Shown one piece after another: positions 57,470 to 64,000 of a stretch of 64,000 nt of DNA. The notes beneath the pieces are model-generated. The model saw only the letters and a program-made list of their open reading frames with translations, was not told the origin of the DNA and made no database searches. Numbering within the stretch: position 1 is the stretch's first letter; each line of letters begins with the position of its first letter. Source of the stretch: Orobanche coerulescens (Eukaryota > Streptophyta > Magnoliopsida > Lamiales > Orobanchaceae); assembly GCA_033398695.1 (NCBI GenBank), contig CM065812.1:140808858-140872857 (forward strand). The letters run 5' to 3'. The position numbers and the translations under genes are program-made.

Positions 57470-60247
57470 TAAATGGTATCAGAGCTTAGGTTGTGGAAAC
57501 CTAGGCTGTCGGGTCAATGGTGTCTGTTGAGTTTTGTCTTGTCGGATTTTGTCTGACTAAGTCGTGTCGCGACGCGTCGTCTGAGTTTGTTGGTCGTGAT
57601 TAGTATCGTGGGCGATCATCATCTTCGTGCGACCTGTGAATGTAAGTCTCCCTTCTTTGTGTTGTGCCTCGTGTGACACGAGCTATTTTTATGATTATTT
57701 GTTAAGTGACGGAATCCTCTTATGGATTTTGATTCCGTGATATGTGGTTATTTGACTCTCATATTTCGTTCATATGAGGAGTAGTGTTGGTGGATTGTGC
57801 ATGTTGAACTGTATTTCTTTTATCCGCTGCGTGAGTTCTTTTGTAATGACTTTCGGTATTTTACCGACCGAGTTTTATTTCGAAAACTGATTCCCTTAAC
57901 CGAGTTTTTGGCATTATGGCCTTGACCGCTTTGACGAAATTCTTATGACGGTATTTAGCATGTTGTAAAATGGCTTTTGTGAGTTTTTGAAACATTACCG
58001 TCATCGGCCTTTTTGGCATTTTTGTGAATGGTTTTTAGCCTGGTGGGTTCCGGCACGGGACCCACGGCGCTATATTGTTCCTTGTAATTACCTGAAATTT
58101 TTGGGCATTCTAGCCCATTGAATTATTTTTGAAAACCTTGAGTATCTTAGAAAATTAAAATTCGAGACGTACTTTTAAAACGAATTATTTTCTTGTGGTG
58201 TTTTCAAGGTGTTTTCTAATGCCGCAATACATTTCAAAAATTTTCCGGTTGAGGACCAAAAATATTTTTGAGATATTTTCAAATGCAGTTGCTTAGACTC
58301 AAGGGTCGAATATTTTTGAAAGTTTTTCACTAAAGGAAAGGTGTCCTCATTTTTGTTCAAACGCAAGATGATTTTCAAAGTCTCGATAATGGTGTTTGTA
58401 CTATTTTTTGTAAAATGATACTCAAGATCAACTGTTGTTTCCAAACTATCTTCAAAAGGTGGTTTTCGTTTTAAAACCCATCATTTCCTGCTTGTGGTCG
58501 GAGAAGTTGTGTATGATGTTGGTATTGTTGTTAGGGTGTTAGCCCTCCGAATTGTGATTGAAATTGGTGGCGTGAGCGTCGAGTCGTTCGCCACGCATAT
58601 GTTTTGTTGGCCCTCTGTGAGAAGTGTGAACTGGTGTTTACTGTTTATCGCCTCGTGGTGATTTGCGTGTTGTCGCACTAGTGAGAGTTGTTAAAGCCTG
58701 GATTTTTGTACGTTTGTGTACATATGTGATTGTTTCATAATGTTTGTAATTATGTGCTGGCTATTGTTCGGGCCGTTGAGGTCGCCGAACGATACCGTCG
58801 TTGCTGTAGTGTTTGTGTGTATTATTTTACGATGATAATCGTTGTATATGATATGTATTATGATTCCTTGTTGTGCTGAGTTGGCATCTCCGCTATGTTG
58901 TTTTGCGACGTTATGCCCCATTGTATCTAGCATTTGTAATTTCGGTATGCCGAGCCGAGGCGTTTCAACCGTGATGTGCCGGGGCATGCACGTGTATATT
59001 GTTCTCCTCGTCGGTAACACATTTCAAGTGTGGACTCGATGGACACCGAATTCAGTTTTGCGAATTGGCTACCGAGACTTTCGGAGTTCGCGCTTCAGCA
59101 CAAGTATCAGAATCGGCTTTGAGAGGCCTTCGAAGGATGTTTCTATCGGTTGCTTGTTGTGTTGTCACATTGATTTCGTTGTTGTGAGTTTCGGGGACGA
59201 CACTTCTTTTAGAAGAGGTCGAATATAATACCCGTATTATTTTTAGCTCCTGCATTTTCTCTTTCTCAATTCTATCGACTCGCTCGTGTTCGTTGACACT
59301 TGTATTTCGGTTTCATCGTTCGAACGAGCTGTGATCTTATTTTGGGTCGATCTGGTTATCGCTGTGACTTTTCCGAGTTCAGTTCGATACTTGTGAACCT
59401 TGTTCGGATGTAACATCTTTTGGTTCTACTAGTTCTTTTATTCGAAGTGGATCAGATTTTGAACTTCTATATTTTCGACTCTTTCGACTCATTTATGTTC
59501 GTTAACATTTTCTGAGCTTGCCCTATCCCTTGCTTTTATTGATCGAACGAGTGTGGTGTTTCGAAATTACTCGTTTGTCGTGGTGACTTTTCAATTGCTA
59601 TTCCTTTTCCTATGGATCTTATGTGGATCACATCTTGTTGATTTTACCGGATCATATATTGTCTCGAGCCGAGACGTGAACCTGAGAGTTGTTGTTTGAA
59701 TTTTATTGTTCTTCGTGATTCGAACATGATTGTTCGATTTTTGTTGTCTCAACCGTTGTGGTTCGACCGTTTGATTGTTCGGTTTTTGTTGATCTCGTTT
59801 CGTGATTGTTGAGCATTCAGACTCCTTCCTAATTTCTTTATATTCGGGAAATTTGTCTCGTTTTCGATCTTCCAACCCTTGGGCGGTGGAATTCCGTATT
59901 TCTTCAGCGATTGGCTCGCGTTTTGATTGATGTACCGTTGGGGTGGTCAATCGTATTGATTTTCGTTCGTTGTGTTTTGTGATTGTTCGGATAATTGACT
60001 TGATTGTATTATCCATTTGATGACGCTTGTCACTTGTTGGTTCTATTATATCCCTAACGGCGACGTTGTGTTGGTCGTCGTGGAGCGTGTTTTCACACCG
60101 TATATTCCGTTGCGTTGTTTGTAACGTTTCGCCGTTTGGCATTAGTTACGCGTTTCTTGCGTATCTCATTGAGTTTTCTTGGCGGGATATTGCTTCTTCC
60201 TACTTGTTTTAAGTTTCGGGACGAAACTTCTTTTAAGGAGGGTAGAA
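57470..60247 (+). mobile_element. Element 5 interior: PBS, long leader, zinc-knuckle relic, PPT
   Basis: The PBS TGGTATCAGAGC is exact (57474-57485). About 1.4 kb of leader follows without ORFs, then the knuckle relic (58961-59061), a second PPT/U3-like junction (59186-59245), a further 1 kb of degenerate sequence, and the true PPT AAGGAGGGTAGAA (60235-60247). No complete protein domain. Confidence 0.85.
58961..59061 (+). pseudogene. Relic double zinc knuckle of gag (degraded)
   Basis: Frame 58961-59002 reads RFNRDVPGHARVYC, where the first two cysteines of a CX2CX4HX4C knuckle have become arginines. Frame 59020-59061 reads HFKCGLDGHRIQFC, lacking only the first cysteine. They align with 14841-14740 in Element 4. 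Confidence 0.55.
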
Positions 60248-62860
60248 TGTAATATCCGCAATTTTCGATTTTCGGTAAATTTCTTTTTTTCGGCGGAAGT
60301 CCGTTTTGACGACTCGCTCATGACCGTTTCGTCATTCTGAAAATGATTAATTATACACTTTTTGTCATCCGAGTTTGTTTCGGTGTTGTTTTGTTGAGTT
60401 CTGTGCTTTTTAGCGACTTTTCCGCACTTGAGTTCGATTCTTGCGAATCTCGTCAAGCTATTGTTTGAGTTTCCCGCAAGTCCGTTTAACTTTGTTAGAC
60501 GTGTTGTGAACTTCGGTTTGGTTATTCGATCACGTATCGTGATTTTCGGGCGTTTTGGGCCATTTTGTAATTTCTTGAAGTTACGGGTATCCATATCTGT
60601 ATTTGTCGTCTTGACCCTTTTCTTGGTCGCGTATGATTAATTATTGCATTACGTTTTCATCTCGAGTCGTTGACGTCGTCCGCGAACTTTTCAGCGTGTC
60701 CTTCCTGTCAAATTGTTGAAGCTTTTCATCGTATCTCGACTTGGCCAATCGCTGTGGAAATGGAGCTTTTTCCTCAAAATTCTTCACATTCGAACTTCCA
60801 GGAGCCTTTCGGCCGATAGGGGGGGTCGATAGGCTCCACTGCCGGCATTCTGTATGGGTATCGGTTGGGCCTATCGGCCGATAGGCTGGCCGATAGGTTC
60901 TGCTGTGTTTCTCTATATTACACGGGATCCGGGGGAAGGACTTCATTTTCCTCTCGTTTTTCCCACTTCCTCCCTCCTCTTCCGCGGTTGGAGACTCATG
61001 GATCATGGAGGCATGTTGTCATACATCCAATCCATGAAGTTCTTGAGTTTATAGCATCAACCAATCATCCGGTAACCTCCTCCGATCTACCGAATCAAGG
61101 TTAGATTTCTTGAAATCTAGTTTTGGGGAATTTGGGTATTTTGGTTGATTTCGTCCGTTTAATCCGATTTAACTTAGGATTATGATGGATTGATGATTAT
61201 TTAGATGTTTTATATCTTTTACCTTGTTATTCCATGGTTGGATCGTATCGATTCGTTGTTTTGGTCGAGTTCTTGATCGACGCCTTGAAGGTGTCCAGAG
61301 AATGTCATAGAGGGTTTTCGGGTGTTCTACGATTATCCTTCCTCGTATGATTGTTGATTTATGGATTATATGTTGTTAGGGTCGAGTTTCTTGCGAAGAA
61401 ACCAAGTTGAACCCTTCCGTTCGTTGTCGTTTTCCTTTTCGAAAACATCGGGCGTTTCGAAGCTTTCCGGTTGAGCCGTGTTCGTCGGAATACTTGCGTG
61501 CCGATTTCGAGGCAAGTACCTTGTCCATACTATTCTTGTTTTGTGAATACGATAATTGGTGATCGTCTTTATATGTTTGTTTGATTGTTTGAAACGAGTT
61601 TTCAAAAGATTCGATTAGCCTGGTTAAAGGCTCTCTTTCAAAACGCGTGTGTTTTGTAATTGTGTGGGTTGTAAGTGACTACGTGGATATTTGGATATGT
61701 TTGGTGTTGATGTTGCGCTTGATAATACGTGTGTACGTATATTATCTCTTTTCGGCGTTGTGGATTGACGTGGTGTTTTGCTAAGTGTTTGAGGCCTGCG
61801 GGCGAATTGTTTGAATATCCTTGATGTGATATGTTGATTGTGTGAATGTGTGGATATGGTTGAAGGTCTACGGTGACACATGGCACGTGATCATGTGGTC
61901 GATGCAACAAGTGATTGATCCAACCGTGAGAGCTCGAGATAATCTACGGTGGCACATGGCATGCGATCATGTGGCCAGGATGCAACAAGCGATTGATCCA
62001 ACCGTGAGATGTGTGTGATTTGTTTCGCTAGCCACCGGGAGGGTCCTTCGAGGCCTCGAGTGGGATTTGTGGCTTCGTCCGGTCCTAGGCGATGCGCGTG
62101 CGTGATTACGTTGTGTTGATTTTTATGTCCGTCGAGGACACGTGATGTTGGGCTCGGGCCTGTGAATTGTTGTTCTGCTTTTCTATTTGCGAAAACAAAA
62201 CCTTTGGTATGCCTGTTGATTTTTGGAAAGACAAGGATTCGGAAATCCTAAATTGTTTTCTACTAAAACTCTCGATGGCATTTTAAACTGTTTTATAAAT
62301 TGTTTTCCCTTGATTTGTGATCTTTCGGTTTTGGGATGTTTTACCAAACTCATGCCTCGGGAAGTGCTTTTCATTACGTTTGGAACTTTGAGGATTTCTG
62401 ATTATTATTGTTCTTGGAACTTGTATTGTATGGCTCGTATTTTTGCACTTGTACTTACACTAGCAAAACAGTGGAGTTTTGCTAACCCCCGAGTATTCGG
62501 GGGGTGGATGTCTGTATTGCATTCAGGTTTTGGAGCATAGCACAGGGTCGGCACGAAGGATGATGAAAGATGAACGATACTAACCACACGAGGATCCGTA
62601 TGATGTTATTGGTTTAGTTGCATTTTATTTCCGCTGCAGTATTCTTTCCCCGTTGTACGGGAGTGTGTTGTATTCGACCCCTGCGTGGGCATGTATTATA
62701 ATTGAGTTGTATGCATTTATTGAAAGGCCAAATCGGTCTACTGAGTCTTTTTAGCCTTAAAGGCATTATCGAATTGTTCGTTTGTTGTTACCAGCCTGGT
62801 AGATCCTTGAGGAAAGGTTCTACGGCGTGTAATATCCCTGAGCGGATTGGGGGTGTTACA
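60248..62860 (+). repeat. Element 5 3' LTR
   Basis: Same layout as the 5' LTR: palindrome at 60871-60884, TATA-like at 60913-60920, donor-like site 61099/61100, GCTAAC at 62481-62486, hairpin 62487-62502, acceptor to 62526. The differences from the 5' LTR are mostly one- to three-base indels at CAG/CTG/CCG. Confidence 0.9.
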
Positions 62861-62865
62861 CCTCT

Positions 62866-63814
62866 CAGCCGGCATTGGGAGGAACCAATGAGTGCGGGCA
62901 GCACTTAGCCAGCCTAGCGGGCCGCACTGTAAACCCCGAATGAGAACGAATGAAGGGATCATTCCAGAACCATTATGTCGTGAATACTATATACGTATAG
63001 ACCCTTTATCAGATGTCCCGGTCAAGTCTTCGGGTCACGGTAAAGTCAAACCCTACTATTGACTAGACTCTATACATGTGTTAATGCAAATCAAGACCGA
63101 CTGATTAATAGTGTATCTAATACGACTATATCAGAATGCTTTGGCCAAAGACTCATGATCTTATTTGCCATTAACCGTATAGGACATACGTCTGCTCACT
63201 AACAGGAGATAGAATCCATTCTTGGCGTACAGTAAAGACTGCTACCTGCCCGTATAGTCCGCACTTCGAGGTTGACTCAGCAATTAAGCAAATGAGTCTA
63301 ACTACTCTAATGACAAACTAAACGTCACAGGCACATCTTCTACTGAACCCTCAAGTCAAAGGTCCACGTATACTATCACAACCTTTCGATTCGACATCGA
63401 CTCTACGAGAGTGAATACCGTGTGACTCAATCGAGTATGAGTCGTGCTCGAGTATACTAGTCCCACCAATATACTTTATAACTATGCTATCAAGACGTGC
63501 ACACGTCCTAGCATGAGTTATACAAGTCTTATTAAAACTTAATGCCCATTTAAGTTTATTGACTTGCGAACGATTTACGTAAATAAACTTTAAACACTTC
63601 TAGTGTATTTTCTCTTATCCCATAATGAGAATGGAATGTTCAGTTTATTTACATGGACTTCACTTCAATGTTTACCAAGTCAAGAATGCAATTGAAATAC
63701 AATAAACAGTGAATGAATTGAATTGCCTTTTTATTATTTATTATTCCATAATTACAAGTACAATGCCCATACTCTTTCATCCCCTGAGTGGCATTCGAGG
63801 GCATATTCCTAACA
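62866..63814 (-). repeat. Copia 5' LTR, second part
   Basis: Resumes after the Element 5 TSD and ends CATATTCCTAACA. It carries 55 bp (62913-62967) absent from the left LTR, bounded by CCAG on both sides. Confidence 0.9.
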
Positions 63815-63819
63815 CGTTA

Positions 63820-64000
63820 CTCATGCAATACTAACATGCTAATAATGTAAGTTCATCAATAATACTTAATAGGGATGGCCACTTATCCGACACCATTATC
63901 AAACTCTTCAAAACACAATAACAAGATTAAACATAGAATACACGATTCCATAACTTTAAACAACAGGGGTATCATCAAAGCCTTCAACGTTCAAAATAAT
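63820..64000 (-). mobile_element. Element 3 5' LTR, continued beyond the window
   Basis: Follows the second CGTTA and matches 20838-21020 of the Element 3 3' LTR. The element and its right TSD lie outside the window. Confidence 0.9.

Larger units (their letters stand above)
54860..62860 (+). mobile_element. Element 5: complete LARD-like element, 8.0 kb
   Basis: LTRs 54860-57469 and 60248-62860 (about 2.61 kb each), PBS, PPT, TG...CA ends, and TSD CCTCT on both sides (54855-54859 and 62861-62865). The interior is only 2778 bp and has no pol. This is the best-defined member of family A and the reference for Elements 2-4. It is the only full-length element on the + strand here. Confidence 0.93.
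26208..63814 (-). mobile_element. Ty1/copia retrotransposon with three nested insertions
   Basis: Outer ends are TGTTGGGATTCCG and ATTCCTAACA. The 5-bp TSD CGTTA is present on both sides (26203-26207 and 63815-63819), and the uninterrupted site CGTTACTCATGC is visible in the sister LTR near 20833. LTR pieces: left (3' LTR) 26208-26791 plus 44721-45941, about 1805 bp; right (5' LTR) 53950-54859 plus 62866-63814, about 1859 bp. The interior is 45942-53949, including a solo LTR. Gag-pol reads right to left and is broken. Sequence motifs suggest a Tork/Ikeros-like lineage, with low certainty. Confidence 0.9.

Overview
This window is plant nuclear heterochromatin, probably from an angiosperm. It holds no recognisable host gene, tRNA or rRNA, and is made almost entirely of LTR retrotransposons nested inside one another. 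The evidence is tRNA-iMet primer binding sites, TG...CA LTRs with 5-bp target duplications, Ty1/copia and chromovirus-like Ty3/gypsy gag-pol remnants, a hAT-type MITE with an 8-bp duplication, and caulimovirid-like (endogenous pararetrovirus) fragments beside a TA microsatellite. The exact plant family cannot be read from it.

Layout. 1-1628: 3' part of an LTR (family F, + strand), inserted into a family-A LTR remnant (1629-3281, last bases at 12009-12016). That remnant is split by Element 2 (3282-12008, minus; TSD GTGTT), a large-LTR element without coding capacity whose interior carries part of another LTR. 12017-12700: two caulimovirid-like coding fragments in opposite orientation, ending at a TA/CA hairpin. 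12681-19673: Element 4 (minus), with a truncated 3' LTR, a 2.3-kb interior holding a relic double zinc knuckle, and a 5' LTR carrying a hAT MITE. Element 3 (19674 to beyond 64000, minus) is inserted into Element 4's 5' LTR. Its own 5' LTR is split by a copia element (26208-63814; TSD CGTTA).

The copia element is itself split three ways. A 17.9-kb gypsy array with three LTRs and two interiors (26792-44715; TSD GAAGA) sits in its left LTR. A solo LTR (50712-53069) sits in its leader. An 8.0-kb non-autonomous element, Element 5 (54860-62860; TSD CCTCT), sits in its right LTR. Three of these insertions have both target duplications visible, and most have an 'empty site' in the sister LTR, so the order of insertion can be read directly: Element 4, then Element 3, then copia, then gypsy array / solo LTR / Element 5.

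No coding region looks intact. Copia pol has one frameshift and two in-frame stops. Both gypsy interiors share a stop inside reverse transcriptase. Elements 2-5 are LARD-like (large LTRs, no pol).

The most interesting signals are not genes. (1) Most LTR families here contain what looks like a complete spliceosomal intron, with a short C4/G4 hairpin between a CTAAC-type branch point and the CAG acceptor. (2) Clusters of near-perfect 12-14-bp palindromes lie directly upstream of TATA boxes, with a different palindrome in different families. (3) Many differences between sister copies fall at CAG/CTG/CCG sites, which suggests methylation-related consensus errors in the assembly. All three are read by eye and need computation or RNA data to confirm.
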